In this document: piece by piece, positions 1 to 11,106 of the stretch
Layout: the number at the start of each line of letters is the position of its first letter
Numbering within the stretch: position 1 is the first letter of the stretch
From: Phoronis australis
Taxonomy: Eukaryota; Phoronida; Phoronidae
NCBI GenBank assembly: GCA_002633005.1
Contig: NMRA01000140.1
Location: 775,395 to 807,004, forward strand
Direction: 5' to 3'
Length of the DNA stretch: 31,610 nt
The notes under the pieces: model-generated
What the model saw: only the letters and a program-made list of their open reading frames with translations
What the model was told of the DNA's origin: nothing
Database searches by the model: none
Program-made: the position numbers and the translations under genes

Positions 1-733
1 GACGGTTCACGACATAAGAATAGACTTTTCAGACCTTGCTACATTAAGATTAGGCTAGGAGAGGTGCTTTACCCTGTGCAGTCTCGCAGGAGATCGAATT
101 CTGGAGACAGCAAAGCAAGCCCCAGCCAACCAACAAGTCAAGCCTAGTCATAACACAAGCGAGCGTATAAATCTATGTTAGAAAGCAGTGGGCCTGTAAT
201 TATCTCCACCAGATTAGCTTTATTGCATTGGAAATACAAAAAGAATGGTAATGCGTCGTCTGCAGGTGATCAGGGTGAGTGGGGGTGCAATTTGTAAATG
301 CAACTTTTAAGTCATGTTAGGCCAAACTTTCCGTTGCCTGTTGGTTGGATTCAGAAGTAAAGAAGCGGATGTACACGTTGACATTAATAGGATGAACAGT
401 TGTTCTTATTCACTGATCACTGGTTGAGTGAAAAGAACAGTGATTTTGTTCTTGTATGTTACGTTATCATGTGAAAGAAAACGCATGTATCCATTACTAG
501 TTGGTGTAGCCTGAAAGTTGATTTTCTTGTTTATATCCTGTGATTTGTGCTATGAATTAATCAAAAAAGAGTAACACAATTAACTGGAATGGGTTTCTGT
601 TAAAAAGAGTCCAGCTTTCAGAAGGTGTGCAACCCGGTGGTGTGAAAAGTATTAAAGGAAGAACAAAATTTCGAAAGTTAATTGTGCGTTTGTTGAAAGA
701 CTGCAAAATGCGATTCTTACTCATGGGTTGCAA
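1..733. other. no gene seen
   Basis: AT-rich sequence with no convincing exon on either strand. A minus-strand AATAAA (plus-strand tttatt near 219-224) could serve as the poly(A) signal of the Cys-rich exon that ends at 734, but the spacing of about 500 bases makes this only a possibility. Confidence 0.4.
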
Positions 734-1023
734 TCAACGAATAGCCGGCATATACCACGGTAGTGGAGGCGGGTACGGCGGGTGGCAAGCCATTGACCAC
801 GGTGGATAGCAAGACGGCTGACATGGTGGATAAACCTCGTTACAGCCACATAGGTTCTGACAAGCGCAGTCGGCATCCCAACAACTCGGATCAGAGGGGC
901 ATCTTTCATAACCGCAGGGAAATGTATTACAAAACGGACTGAAGCCTGGACCAGCCGGCAGTGTGATATAGTTGGTAAGATTCACTTCGCTCGGGGTTCT
1001 TGTCTGTACGTGCCTGTCATCTT
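734..1023 (-). CDS. Cys/Pro-rich C-terminal exon, unknown protein
   Basis: I do not recognise the family. On the minus strand a good splice acceptor (pyrimidine-rich stretch ending ttattgtag) precedes position 1023. From there one frame stays open, with a two-base overhang at its start, to a TGA at 734. The roughly 95 residues begin with a polar stretch, followed by about 55 residues carrying 11 cysteines (spacings such as CNTFPC, CAC, CGC, CQPSC). The end is rich in Pro, Tyr and Trp and finishes in MPAIR. The open stretch contains a GTG at 985 but no in-frame ATG, so it reads best as a terminal exon. The upstream exons should lie at higher coordinates and I could not find them. The composition suggests a disulfide-rich or metal-binding tail, or a structural protein such as those of cuticle, shell or sperm flagellum. 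That is inference from composition only. Confidence 0.4.
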
Positions 1024-2532
1024 CTACAATAAAAGCACACTAGATTTTAAGGCCATCTTTTATTTTGAGAACTTCCGCAAATTTGCCGCCATCACCGAGC
1101 ACCTAGCCACGTCAATTCTTTGTCAGTATAAGATAGTTTTGTACTAAATAGTACAGTGCTGCCTAATAGTAATCAAACAAAAATTACGGTAATTTTTCTA
1201 ACAGTTCGTCTAATCTAATAGTTCGTACACCCTAATCTATACCCGTACACGGTCTCCCGATATGTCACTCAGGTGGTGAATTTTGCTTGCACTCAGCCGC
1301 CATCATGACTGAGAATGTCAGTCATACTGTCTCATCATTTTAGGCTAGTACTGTGAGTTGGCATTGTCAAAATCGGCGAATCACGTTGTGAAATTCGAGA
1401 TACGTGTGCGTTCTGTAGTTAAGACATTCGTCACAGGACGTTATTGTCGTACTAGCCTAAAGGGAGATACTCTGGTCCCTATAGCAATTTGTAAATTGCA
1501 TGTTTCCACCTTTATGAATTAAGCTTAAAATACTCAAAATTAAACTGATATAAACTGTATGATGGTTTATTATCCCTCTGAACTCAGTGCCCGACCAGCA
1601 TGTATTTCATTGAGGCATTCACTGGCCCGAATATTGGCAGGCAAATACACGCATGACGTTGAGCCCAGCGGCCTCACTCTTTCCTGCTACTAAACCAGGG
1701 TAGTGTTTAGTAGTTGTCTCGCGGTAGGGAAAATCGAACCAAAATCACATGCTCTCATTGAAAACACACGGCAATATCTCGCGTAATCTCGCGAGGTCTT
1801 GATTTTCTAGCGAGGTCTATCGCGATATCCATGTCGCTGCAGATATTGTACATTATTTATCACTTCCGTTGACTGCATTGTGGTAGAATTTACATATCTC
1901 GTGGCTAGTTAGATGGCATTGTACAGTTACACTGTAGCTGAGAGCAATTTACACTATTGAGAAATCAAATATTTGGGGTTGGCCAAAGTTTTGAGGTAGG
2001 CGTTGCTAGTAGGTTCAGTGGACATGGTTTGCTTGTTTTGTGAAGTTGTTGGAAATGAGAAAAAACGACTAATTCGATTTTAGATACTCCTTTCTTCAAA
2101 ATGGCGGCCCCTTGCAACACTGTTGCATTTCTGCGCAACGGCTGTGAAATTAACTGCGATTCAGGTAATTCAGAATTACAAAAATCTAGTTAAATGGTAG
2201 CTCTTTTAAGTCACATTTTAGAAACCTGTAGAAAATTTGCTTACAGTGTTGTCTTATGTCTGGTATTGACAGGAAGGTGGTAGTTCTGAGCCAATTTTGC
2301 GTCTTGGGAACTTTTTTTCAGAGTCTCGCTTTCTATTATTTCTGGCCAAAAAGGCGAGACAGAATAAAGTTCATGTGGTAATATTTAGCGGGTTTTGATA
2401 TGGAACGACTCCTACGCTTTCAATTTGTTCATAGAGTTTTCGACAGAGTGGAAGAAAGACAAAAGACTAGTGACGTATGCCAGACAAAGACCAACTGTAC
2501 ATTGCCTCCTAAATTATGCGATGTTCTTGTTC
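1024..2532. other. non-coding stretch with one repeat copy
   Basis: No supported exon. It holds one copy of an interspersed repeat at about 1737-1822, listed separately. The rest is AT-rich unique-looking sequence with several short CpG-containing words (ctcgcg, gcgagg). Confidence 0.4.
1737..1822 (+). repeat. short interspersed repeat, copy 1
   Basis: About 86 bases match, in reverse orientation, the segment at 18475-18559. Shared words in order include tcaca/tcacg, acacacggc/atacacggc, tctcgcg and agcgaggtc. Identity by eye is roughly 75-80 percent over the block, with no match beyond it. The copy is probably a decayed fragment of a transposable element. The class is not determined. Confidence 0.5.
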
Positions 2533-2937
2533 TCAGGTCAGACGCCCGGTAAACTTACTGGAAAAATTGAGAGAGACCTTGCGTAAAGCTCCATGTTTTG
2601 TCCAGTATCTGCTCGACCGGTACAGACGCGGACCTTGTGGAACTGTGTAAGCAAATTGTCTTTTTACGCGCATGCATGCTCGCCCGAACGTTGTCTGCTG
2701 AGAGGCAATTGGATCAATTCCGCGGTTAAAAAAAGTTCGACGCTTGACAGGCTGCTTTGATTTTCCTTCCAACATAGTCTTTTTAATCCATTGCAGTGAC
2801 TTATTTTGATGTTTTCCATTTTCGCCACGTTTTTTATGACAATTATCGTCTTGCAGCGTGTTTCTCTTTCTTTCGTTGTGCTCACTTTTGCTTTTGGGTT
2901 TATTTGTTGACTTGTTTTTTCTTGCTTTTCTTGACAT
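2533..2937 (-). CDS. small basic protein ORF, unknown
   Basis: A 134-codon minus-strand ORF starts with ATG at 2937. The first 60 residues are very rich in Lys, Arg, Asn and Ser (start MSRKARKNKSTNKPKSK), and the rest is also basic, with many Arg and aromatic residues (RLYRSSRYWTKHG). There is no Cys cluster, signal peptide or membrane segment. The frame is open upstream of the ATG only back to a TGA about 50 bases away. It lies downstream of, and on the same strand as, the Lys/Ser-rich exon at 4106-4928. It could be a separate single-exon gene for a nucleic-acid-binding protein, a later exon of that gene, or chance. I see no family hallmark. Strongly basic composition over the full length is the main argument for coding. 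Confidence 0.35.
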   Translation of the reverse strand: MSRKARKNKSTNKPKSKSEHNERKRNTLQDDNCHKKRGENGKHQNKSLQWIKKTMLEGKSKQPVKRRTFFNRGIDPIASQQTTFGRACMRVKRQFAYTVPQGPRLYRSSRYWTKHGALRKVSLNFSSKFTGRLT

Positions 2938-3439
2938 CGTGTTTATTTTGAAGAGGTCCGAGTGACAGCCGTGTCACCTCAAGGGCTATTTCCTTTTAAA
3001 ACACTTCAGTATAAATGCATGTAATTCAATGTTTTTCAGTAAAGTTGAAATTATGAAGTTACATTTCCGGAACAGTATTTAATTAGTTTTAAGATTAGTG
3101 CAGTGTTTGTGTACCTTTGTTTATAGGTCAATACCAATTCGTGAAAAAAGTTGTTACGTGGTGCAATTATTTCGTCACAGATAACTGCTAAAATCACCAA
3201 AAGTTAATGAAATGGTATTACACTATTTTGAACTTGTTTTTTCAGTAAGTATAGCTGAATTCTTGCTTTTAGACGATACGGTAACAGTGCTGAAAGATGG
3301 TGTTTGGATGTCAACAAGGCATACAGACAATTTCATATCTTATTATAAATTGCCTCCTTACCAACGCTGCTGCTGGATCGTTCGAGATTTATGAACACGT
3401 CACACCAACTTTGTGTACTTTTTCTTCATATTTATGATC

Positions 3440-3745
3440 AGTGGCACATTTGGGGGGGCAAGGGGGCCATGGCCCCCCTAAAATTCTACCAGATACCTCT
3501 TGGCAGTTCGGGTGCGAAATGCTGACTAGCACATGCGCGCAAGCAGGGGGGCTCGGGGGTGAATAAACAATGCATAGGCCCTGAACACAACCCCGTTTAC
3601 CGTTTTTATTTTTTAGTCAAAAGGTCCGAAAACCCAAAAATTTCGAGGCCCCTGCATCCCTACATTTTAGGCTGGACGCACGCATCTACCGAAATTCTGG
3701 TTATTCCTGTTCCCCCCAACTCAAAATCCTGGATCCGCCCCTGTT
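3440..3745. repeat. possible decayed transposable element
   Basis: The segment opens with G-rich sequence and a perfect palindrome of the type gggggccatggccccc near 3462-3477, has further poly-G at 3546-3558, and closes with cctggatccgcccctg near 3729-3744. Terminal words of this kind (a run of G or C beside a ggatcc core) often recur at the ends of dispersed repeats in invertebrate genomes. No terminal repeats or target duplication could be matched, so the limits are approximate. The 62-codon open frame inside shows no protein features. Confidence 0.3.
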
Positions 3746-4105
3746 AATCTATCAAAACCGACGTTGATAATGATGCGTGTCCTGTCTGTCAACAAATGTA
3801 AACTGCTAGAAAATTATTGCGGATCTGTCAAGTTCCTGAGTTTATCAGTGGTCTACTTTTGCATGGAAATCTAAAAAAAATCTCCCTGCCTCTCCCTGTT
3901 TCACTTAGAGGGGCATTATTTCGACGTGGCAGTGATATTAATGAACAAAATTAGCTGAAGGATAAAAAAGCGTTGAGCAGGTGATTACTGTTCAGCTTAA
4001 TTGTTCCGTTTAATATGAGATGTTCATCCTTAGAAATTGGTTATTTTAGAAAACCACGTCTGCTAGTACACGAATCCCAATGCCGTCGTAATAATTGTCC
4101 CTTAC

Positions 4106-4928
4106 CTTTTTTCTTGACATCGCCGTACATCCGCTTTGCCTTTGTGGGAACGCGTTTGCTTAACCGATGACTTCCTCGAATACCGAACGAATAGTGTCTG
4201 TCAGACCTGTACGGTCTCAAACTTCGCAACACCTCTGATATATTGAGAATTCTCCTCAGCTTTCCAACTGTTGGATTATCCACGATAAACCGTCGTTTAG
4301 GGGCCAGGCCTTTGCTGACGTGTACCTGAAGTTCACGGCGTCGGAAAAGATTGACTTCCGGTAACATTATTGTTTCAATTTTGTCACCGGCATTGTCCGT
4401 GGTTTCTACTCGTGGCTTTTTTGACTCTTTCTTCTTAATCTTCCTGTCTTTCTTTGCCTTCTTCTTGGAAAGTTTCTTTTTCTTTTCTTTACTGCTGTTT
4501 CCTGACAAGATACTTATTAAGCCAGATTTTTTCTTTGTCTGCTTTCTTGAACTCCTACTTCGTGGTTTGTCAAGTTTTCCACCCTTCTTATTTGAGTGTT
4601 GCACGCTCGCGCTTTTCTTAGTACTCTTGCTACTTCCTTTTCGCTTTGCACGGTGCCCACTTCCGACTTTCTTTACATTCTGACGACTAGTGCTACTACT
4701 ACTGCTGCTGCCACTTTTCCGATTTTTCTTTTTCTTTTTATTGTTCACCTTTTCCTTCCCCCTTTCTTTAAGGTGGATTGATTTCTTACCTTTTGACTTT
4801 GATTTCTTCTTGTTTTTCTTCTTTTCCTTCGCTTTCTTTGATGACCTGTTAAAAGAAGAAGAGCTTCTCCATTGGTCACTCGATGACGTGGATACCGTGG
4901 AGTGTGAGCGCGAGCGAGATCCCGCCAT
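4106..4928 (-). CDS. Lys/Ser-rich nuclear-type protein, first exon
   Basis: I do not recognise the protein. The ATG at 4928 has a strong context (aacATGG). The frame runs 274 codons plus one base to a near-consensus donor (AAAAAAG|GTAAGG) at 4106/4105. Reading through the donor only adds 21 codons of unlike composition before a stop, so I take the donor as real. Residues 1-35 are Ser/Arg-rich (SRSRSHSTVSTSSSD). Residues 35 to about 180 are long Lys runs broken by Ser blocks, like nucleolar or splicing-associated proteins. The last 90 residues are less biased (start ETIMLPEVNLFRRRELQVHV) and look folded. This suggests a nuclear or nucleolar RNA- or chromatin-associated protein, inferred from composition. 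The next exon must begin with a two-base overhang at a lower coordinate. I could not identify it. Confidence 0.55.
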
Positions 4929-7900
4929 GTTGTATGTCGCGAGTTAAAGAAGTTGTTTATAAACTACAGAAACATTATTTGTTTAAGAGCGAAACTATGA
5001 CAATAGTTTTAGTTCTTGTCAGTAAGTTAAAAAGTACAGACGACCTGTTAGCTAAACTTTGGAGTAGTTTTGATTTGAAGGCATAGCTTTGACAAAGCGT
5101 TCCGTATTATGATTGCCATCGTTGAAAAAGTATGTTAACGTGCACAGTGATTTTAAGAACAACAGTTTGACGCGTGTCATTGTTTACGTGAAAATTACTA
5201 GCGGCATGCATGTAGATGCAGAATACCACTAAGCATCTCCGCTGATTACACGAATCCACGGTACGAATTGGACATGCTTAGCGCGAAAGCGTGGTATAGA
5301 ACTAGGTAAAAAGAACAAGTCGATGTTTACATTGCATTCTATAGGGTCCCGACAGTAAAATCTTCATTTCTCGTAAAGCAATGAGTAAATGGCCAAAAGA
5401 GAGCTTGATACTAGTTGATGCCATCAATACATGAATATTGCGGAGTTATTGGACACAGGAACTTCTTGGAGTTTGTATTTATCCCCGGGTCTCGGCTTCG
5501 ATATTTAGGCCATGGCGGGGTGATCGGCAACATTATTAATTTCAAATTAACGAATTGATACTAACATCATCGCATTTGTTTTTGGCCAAAATTTGAGTAC
5601 AAACTTTAAAATCAGCGTACGAACATAATCGCCATTTTGAATGTCCTCCAAAATTGGGCGTACGTAGTTGTCAAGAGATAATACTGAATATTTTGGAAAT
5701 AATTGCAACCTTCTGATAGTCTTGTTCATGTCCCAAAAATGTCGGTTTTAGCAGGCCTTGCTCTCCGTTTGACTTACATGGGAAACGCACGTAAATCTCA
5801 ATGCTTACTATAAATTTTCAAGATGGTGATCGAAACCGTGGACTGGTGCATTTTGAGAGCTCGCTTATGAATTGGCCTCCTGTGCTAAATTTTAGCCTCG
5901 CACCTGTGAGTGAGCTGCTAGTTTTTGCATGTAGTCAAAGAAACAAACAGACTGAGACCATTTTTCTCTTATCCAGATCGAACTACCAGACAAAGATAGT
6001 GATGAACGCAGGTGTTACATCTACTCATGCTAATTTTGAAATCATATGATCAATTGATGCCACAATACACACTACCCGTCTCCCTGTTTTACCATCCTCA
6101 GGTCCGTAGCCAGGGGGGATCGGGGAGTTCATCGAACCCCCCCTCCGAGGAAAAGGTCCAGCCCTAGCCTATCCGATAGGATAAGATAGGATTTACCAGA
6201 TGGACAAAAAATTGTTGTAACTACAAGTTCTACTAACCACAATCATAACCAAGTTAATATTAATTTTGAATTTACTTCTGATGTGAAGCGCTTCACATAA
6301 GCATCGAGTCGTATCCGGCCCTTGTGATGACTGCGTACATGACGATTAGAGGACGCTTAATGTTATTCTTCGGCATTGAAAGCGATAGGTCTCTACACCA
6401 TAGGGTAACAAGGAAGTATAGAAGTAAATGTCTATGTCTAGCTCAAAGTTTATAGCATCGAGCGTGTGAATGCCTAACCCATTCGACCCTGAGCGCCAAA
6501 TAGTATAAACAGCTTAGTGGCCTGTCTGAGCTGTGGAATGTCTATCCCCTTGAAGTCGGGGAGGGGGGGGGATTTCACTCAGAACTAGATCAGAAGCGCT
6601 GCACATAATTAAAACCTCATTACCTAGTCATTAGGAAACTTATACTTACTAAATTTTCAGCAGTATATCTTGAGTAAATGAGCTTCGTGTCGATATAAAT
6701 TTTATCCAAGTTTAATACTGATAAAGGGTTGAACAAGCAGTTTTACTTAAAGACGTTTGTTTACAAATAATCCATTTAAATTTCCAAAAAAACATGTCAG
6801 GAGAGTTTTCAGTGTGGCATATTCTCATAATAATCTAGATCACTGAAATCTATATCTATGAAATCTGACCACTCAGTGCCATCAGTATTCCATACTTTCA
6901 TATTTCACTGAAGTCTACATCTGAATATGTGACCAGCGTCATCAGTATCCACGATAAAAACTTCAAGAGCTGTGAGAGCAGCAGAGATGATATCCGTGTA
7001 ATACCAAAGATACTATATAAAATCTTTGGTAATACCAAGGCAGTATTTCATGTGAACACAGTGTTAGTGACAGAGTAGAATGTTCCCAGTAACTGGACGT
7101 ATCTGGACAGTTGCAACAAAATAAACAGGGGCACCCTAGCAGATGATTAAATGGTGACAGCAGTGTTATGTAATACCAATTAGGCTACAATTCAGAGCAA
7201 TTAGCTTCAATCTAGTCTTCAAATCAAACAAACTTACTATATTTCTTGGAGAACATCTCTATAACCTTTCAAAAGTTACTACAACAACCACTAGAAAGTT
7301 AACACGCTTCTTGGTTTTTCCTGGAATTGATAATTAGCTTGTGAAGAAATGGTTCTAAAGTCCAGAAATAACAGCCAATAGAGATTAAGTTCACAACCAA
7401 TAAGTTAATACAGAGTCTGGTGTCTCAATTCTCATTGGATAGAAAACTGGGAATGCCCCAGATATATGTAAATTTAAACCAATAAATTGCTGCCTTCTAT
7501 CCCTCCTGAAGGCGTGATCCGTCTGGGAGATACATTGTTTAGATAACGCCTCCAGACTGCATCAGGCCCTGAGTGAAGACATACAGTCACGCCGTATGGC
7601 GGATCAGGGAGGAAAGAGTTTCTAATCGACCAAGAAACAAAAGAGCAGAAACTGGGTTTGTTATTTGCTGCTACTTTGGTGTACTTTCTAGCATAGTTTA
7701 CATTAATTGCAGGCATTTTGAAATTTCGAATTTAAAGTGATCGCCAAATATCTTGATCGTCAAGTGTCCACTTTGATTGTGGTTTGGTGGATTGACATTC
7801 ATGCGTGTACACGTGTGTGAGTTTCCGTTCTTTTAAATTCAGTACACGCCTCCGGTATGTTCACTGACTACTCTGTCGTTTCTCAAAAATCAGACATTTT

Positions 7901-8082
7901 CTTGCACTCAAAAATCCCCGCATGTTCACATTATTAGGTAAGTCTAGACCTAATTAAAACCTTGGTCAATGAAGAGTTTTCTCTTGTCAATCAATGTCAA
8001 CGGTGCACAGCTTCGCAGATTTCATACGAGCAACAATTTTGATGGAAAAGATTTCCAAGGTTATATGTACTTGACCGAGGGT
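4929..8082. other. non-coding stretch
   Basis: No supported exon on either strand. The open frames here are short and of random composition. Short G/C runs at about 6112-6150 (beginning tccgtagccaggggggat) and 6556-6571 look like edges of old dispersed repeats, but no second copy occurs in the window. Polymorphic or repetitive structure is otherwise not visible. Confidence 0.4.
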
Positions 8083-8893
8083 TCATTGCTCCGAAGGTTC
8101 GCTACCTTCGAAAGTTCACCACTTCGAATGTCTACAATTCCAAAACCAGAACTCCTGATTTTCTACTAATGATTCAGAATTAAAAATGAATAAGGTATTA
8201 TACTGGTCTCCATTTAGTAACCATTTAAAGGGTGTGCAAGAGTTGAATAGTCTGGAAAAGTTTGATTTACATTGTTTACAAAAGAGCGCAGTACGGTCCC
8301 AATCACTGGCAATCTTGATTCTTGAATCTAACTAAAGACTCATTCTCAATTAGTGACAATATATGATGCACGGGTCCGGCGACCAAAGGCGGTTTTAAAT
8401 TTTATAAGACTGAATGAGACTTCGTGAAGACTGGCAGGGACAGGGTAGCTTACTAGCTACATTTAGTTTTGACCCGGCCGTGCGAGTAGTTCCGGTGGGT
8501 GAGGTTGAAGCGCAGCGGCCCTAAACTTTTCTGTCGCACTGTGAAATGATGCGATCTTGACATGAGATTGATGAATGTATGGTGGTCAATAATTCATCAA
8601 CATTCCTACTTCATATTCTTTTATAAATGAAAAACGTACTCATTTTTCCGTATTCGTAATACATGCGGGCAATTTCACATGCACCTGGAATCCAAACAAG
8701 GTGATTTATTAGCCGGGTGTATTGTTGTCGGTATAGTTGCATCTAATAACCGAAGTGTCGCTTATTTTTGCGTGTAAAAGTACAGCAATTACACCTGATT
8801 CAGAAATTTTAGACATTTTCGGAGAAGTAAACCTTCGGAGTGGTGAACCTTCGAAGTAGTGAACCTTCGGAATAGTGAACCGGCGGAATAGTG
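8083..8893. repeat. candidate non-autonomous element with inverted subterminal repeats
   Basis: Both ends carry short degenerate units of about 16-17 bases containing the words gaaccttcggaat or gaaccttcgaag. On the right (about 8822-8893) four units run in tandem on the plus strand. On the left (about 8083-8128) about three units lie in the opposite orientation. Both sides are followed on the inner edge by a tagacatt word. This pattern fits a non-autonomous DNA element or foldback element roughly 0.8 kb long. No transposase is present. The boundaries and any target duplication are uncertain. Confidence 0.45.
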
Positions 8894-9606
8894 GGCTGTT
8901 CCCATTTCAAGCGATGTAAGCAACTTTTAACAAAAATACTTTGAGATGTAAATCCACCAATTGTTTCGATGCGCTTGGTCGTTTATCTCCAATCGTACCC
9001 ACTCCAATGTTTGTCGTTTTTAGCTTTTAAGTTCATCGATTTTTGAATATCGAAAACCTTACTTGGTTGTTTTTTACAGCTGAATACCGCCGTGGTATTC
9101 GTTTTTAACAAAAAATATTTATCACTGCATTTTGAAAATTCGCCATTATGTACAGGAATCGATGCTTACGACAATTTAGGGTTGGGTAATTACACTTAAT
9201 TGGGTCTTGCTCGTGCAGGACAATGCAGTCAACACAACCGTATCCGACACGGGCCCCGCACTCTCTTCGATTCTGGTGAAAGCCGCTCAGATGGAAGTGC
9301 GATGATTGTAAGCGTATTATTCACGGTATGGCGAGAACGTTAGGCTATATTTATGATCACATTACCACGCGCGAATTTGATTCCTGTTGTTTGTGAGCAA
9401 CCGTCCCGACATCCTCATTACTGGTATTATACATTCCGTCTTATCTCTGGAACATGTTGGAGCCACCGTTTTCGTGGATACAGATTTCCCTTCCCCATAA
9501 TTAAATTGCGTCAAGCGCCTTACCAAGAACTCGAGTGTTGACGTTAGCAAAGGGTCCACCTTTCTAAAAATTTGAACCACACCCCGCCCATTGATGGCTA
9601 CGGGCC
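8894..9606. other. no gene seen
   Basis: AT-rich non-coding sequence. Overlapping open frames of 60-70 codons occur on both strands near 9350-9580, with no recognisable protein features. Confidence 0.35.
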
Positions 9607-9778
9607 TGACCCTTCATCTCCTTCCCCCCTCCTCCCTCCTTTTCTGTCTTCGTCTCCAAATGCTTTCCATACTCTTCTTTCTATTCGTCTCGTTTCCCCT
9701 CCCCGTCATTCCCTGTTTCCCATCTCCACCCCCGCCTGCCAGCCATTCACATGCCTTTCTTTTAGTCCCGACGTCCTC
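9607..9778 (+). repeat. C/T-rich low-complexity tract
   Basis: About 170 bases are dominated by C and T (runs such as ttcccccctcctccctcc), with few A and G. The open frames through it encode only Pro/Ser/Leu-rich sequence and are composition artefacts. It may be a decayed pyrimidine microsatellite. Confidence 0.5.
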
Positions 9779-9812
9779 TAGCCATACAAACGTTGCTTAC
9801 ACATGATGGCCA

Positions 9813-9988
9813 CAATAAGCCTATGGTTATATACTGTAACACTTTTTAGTCATCGACCGGATCGATATTGGCTCACGCTCTTATTCATGATCATTACAAA
9901 ATCATAACACACAACAGCTCCCTTCAAGTGATCTACCACATAGTCTTCATTGCAGATCAATATTTTGGGAAATTCTATTGTTGGCTTC
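9813..9988. repeat. left copy of duplicated segment at N 9989
   Basis: This segment matches 9991-10248 almost base for base. It ends exactly at the single N (9989), and the other copy begins just after it. It lacks an 87-base block that the second copy carries (10103-10189). The arrangement is what an unmerged overlap of two contigs, or of two alleles, would produce, more than a biological tandem repeat. Confidence 0.8.
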
Positions 9989-9989
9989 N
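9989..9989. other. single N at a sequence join
   Basis: Ambiguous base between the two copies of the duplicated segment. It probably marks a scaffold join. Confidence 0.8.
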
Positions 9990-9990
9990 C

Positions 9991-10248
9991 ACAGCCTATG
10001 GTTATATACTGTAACACTTTTCAGTCATCGACCGGATCGATATTGGCTCACGCTCTTATTCATGATCATTACAAAATCATAACACACAACAGCTCCCTTC
10101 AAAGGTAATCAATCAAACGTTATCAATGTCTCTGAGAGCCCTTGCCCATGCAAAACGTACACCTCGGTACTCTGTTTACTGTGCTACAGGTGATCTACCA
10201 CAGTCTTCATTGCAGATCAATATTTTGGGAAATTCTATTGTTGGCTTC
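9991..10248. repeat. right copy of duplicated segment at N 9989
   Basis: Second copy of 9813-9988, with an extra 87 bases at 10103-10189 between cccttcaa and gtgatctacc. Outside that block there are only a few differences: a T/C at the acttttta/acttttca position and a two-base indel in ccacatagtc/ccacagtc. Confidence 0.8.
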
Positions 10249-10347
10249 ATTATTCACATTTCAAATTTAACGAGTCACGTCAAATCTAAACGTGAATGAA
10301 CCAAACAAGTTTCTCTTACATACATGTAAGCACCGACAACACTATTT

Positions 10348-11105
10348 TATCATGTGACATCTAAGCAGTTTTGCCTTTACACTTGCGCAGTTCGAATTTA
10401 AAATCATTTACAACAATAACGCAAATAACGTGACAAATACCAAGTCTAGTGAAAATTTAAGAAAATAGTAGATATTTTCCTAACATAAACTGTAATCATG
10501 AATCAACTAAGCGTTAGTGATAAAAATGTCACAGGGTGGCGCATGTGCGCCGGAAAGTCCTTCAGTAAATACAGCCACACGCGGTCTGTTATGATCTTTA
10601 TAGTTACTTGTGGAGTCGGATCGATTGAGAAGCAGAAACAATAGTAGTACAATAACGAATCGATTAGCCAGGCATTTGAATTTCGAAGTGATTAAACCGG
10701 TCTGGCCGGAAACACTTGAGAGCAGACGCGATAGTGCAAGCAAAAGCTACGTATTGTAAACTGAAGTGCTGGTATACCTGAATCGACAGAAGCAAGTTGT
10801 TGGAAAACGTTCCACCAAGAAAGTTTCAGAAATACAGGCAAACAATCCAGTTTGGGAGGTTTGTTAATTATTACTCTAAATATGTCAACTTATTGATAAG
10901 CTAACAGCATTTTCGGTAGGCGCTAGAGTGAGAATCAAGTTGAGGTTGCTCAATTTTAGAAATCGGTAATGTCAAATACCATTGTAAATGAGGTGGCGTC
11001 TGTTACTATGTTTTTTGTATAATTTGAACTAAATAAACTCCCTTGCATACTTGCACATAACTGTCTTAGTTTGTAAGCCTGCTCAAAGGGTTTTCAAGTA
11101 TTCTC
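10348..11105. repeat. left copy of 758-bp duplication at N 11106
   Basis: This 758-base segment aligns without gaps to 11107-11864 at a constant offset of 759. It stops exactly at the N. About ten substitutions are visible, mostly in the first 350 bases; the rest looks identical. A 78-codon minus-strand open frame is present in both copies (10507-10743 and 11266-11502). It shows no recognised features and is probably not a gene. Confidence 0.85.
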
Positions 11106-11106
11106 N
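11106..11106. other. single N at a sequence join
   Basis: The N separates the two 758-base copies. The last base before it and the first base after it are the ends of the repeated unit, as expected for two overlapping contigs placed end to end. Confidence 0.85.

Noticed and set aside
4351-4947. Plus-strand Phe/Leu-rich open frames of 60-110 codons
   Set aside because: They are the antisense of the Lys/Ser-rich exon on the minus strand; the Phe runs are Lys codons read backwards.
7474-7716. 80-codon minus-strand frame with a PDPPYGVTV stretch
   Set aside because: No splice sites in suitable phase and no family features; probably chance.
9572-9806. Pro/Ser/Leu-rich open frames
   Set aside because: They result from the C/T-rich low-complexity tract; two frames look alike, and there is no domain, splice site or conserved feature.
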